Shown here piece by piece: positions 63,931 to 64,000 of a DNA stretch of 64,000 bases. The notes below the pieces were generated by a model, which saw only the letters and a program-made list of their open reading frames with translations, had not been told where the DNA came from and searched no databases. Made by a program: the position numbers and the translations under genes. The DNA lies in the NCBI RefSeq assembly GCF_900230225.1, contig NZ_OCNH01000007.1, positions 62,001 to 126,000 on the forward strand, given 5' to 3'. Source of the stretch: Spirosoma fluviale (GTDB taxonomy: Bacteria > Bacteroidota > Bacteroidia > Cytophagales > Spirosomataceae). The stretch's first letter is position 1, and every line of letters starts with the position of its first letter.

Positions 63931-63982
63931 GGATTATAAAAAAGGGGGCTGGTTCTACAACCAGCCCCCTTTTTTATAATCC
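63931..63982. terminator. Bidirectional terminator after the GH88 gene
   Basis: A perfect 22-bp stem (63931-63952 with 63961-63982) with an 8-nt loop contains GGGGGCTGG and T/A-rich outer parts, giving a six-base T-run on the plus strand and A-run before the stem. Confidence 0.9.
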
Positions 63983-64000
63983 TTCTTTAGAAGCGGTTCA

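Noticed and set aside
1-64000. CRISPR arrays, tRNA and rRNA genes, insertion sequences
   Set aside because: No regularly spaced direct repeats, no cloverleaf with CCA-type ends, no rRNA-like stretches, and no transposase-like protein were seen. Clustered hairpins are inverted, not direct, repeats.

Overview
The window reads as a chromosomal segment of a Bacteroidota member of the Cytophagales, most like Spirosoma and relatives (inference). The signs are: genes preceded by weak or no Shine-Dalgarno sequences, promoters of the Bacteroidota type (TTG, 19 nt, TAnnTTTG; the best is at 57863-57892), roughly even GC content, very large PAS/GAF hybrid histidine kinases, a LytTR regulator, an Amj-type lipid II flippase, and planctomycete-type DUF1549/DUF1553 and DUF1501 partners. 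I see no tRNA, rRNA, CRISPR array, transposase, integrase or prophage gene. All 41 protein genes called look intact.

Layout. 0.2-5.6 kb: hexuronate catabolism (mannonate dehydratase UxuA, a hexuronate-type MFS transporter, KDG kinase, tagaturonate reductase). 5.6-10.4 kb: housekeeping genes (HIT protein, GreA, Fmt, a secreted ChbG-like deacetylase, FolA, a metallo-beta-lactamase-fold hydrolase) plus a candidate small RNA upstream of fmt. 10.5-18.9 kb: a sugar ABC importer (ATPase, permease, lipoprotein binding protein) followed by a haem-binding PSCyt1-DUF1549-LamG-DUF1553 lipoprotein and a Tat-exported DUF1501 protein. 18.9-22 kb: Amj flippase and an ABC exporter, converging on a 420-bp gene-free stretch packed with small hairpins. 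22-48.4 kb: a signalling island with three PAS/GAF kinases or kinase-regulators and a LytTR regulator on the minus strand, divergent from two plus-strand modules in which a HAMP/GAF or GAF multi-receiver hybrid kinase precedes CheR (and CheB in the first). No CheA, CheW or chemoreceptor is present. An FAD monooxygenase and an alpha/beta hydrolase sit between the two modules. 48.5-57.5 kb: a GT2 glycosyltransferase, a glutaryl-CoA-dehydrogenase-like enzyme, a GMC oxidoreductase, a GH105-like hydrolase, a COG2509 flavoprotein and a CoA-type Nudix hydrolase. 58-64 kb: an RND efflux pair (adaptor with a glycine-rich linker, inner-membrane pump, no outer-membrane factor nearby) and a GH88 unsaturated glucuronyl hydrolase.

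How it fits together. The GH88 and GH105 enzymes at the right end release unsaturated uronic acids from polysaccharides. The left-end cluster transports hexuronates and carries them toward 2-keto-3-deoxygluconate-6-phosphate. The isomerase (UxaC), UxaA/UxuB and KDPG aldolase are not in the window. The signalling island looks like a branched phosphorelay with methylation-type enzymes attached.

The most unusual feature is not protein-coding. Many intergenic gaps, both convergent and co-directional, hold long, often perfect inverted repeats or clusters of mini-hairpins. Their stem sequences differ from place to place, while loop sequences (AGA/TCT, TGAG), short words (GTAAGTG, CAGAG, GACCGT, CACAGAG) and sizes (three elements of 68 bp) recur. 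Some have a REP/BIME look (GTAG head, paired inverted units).
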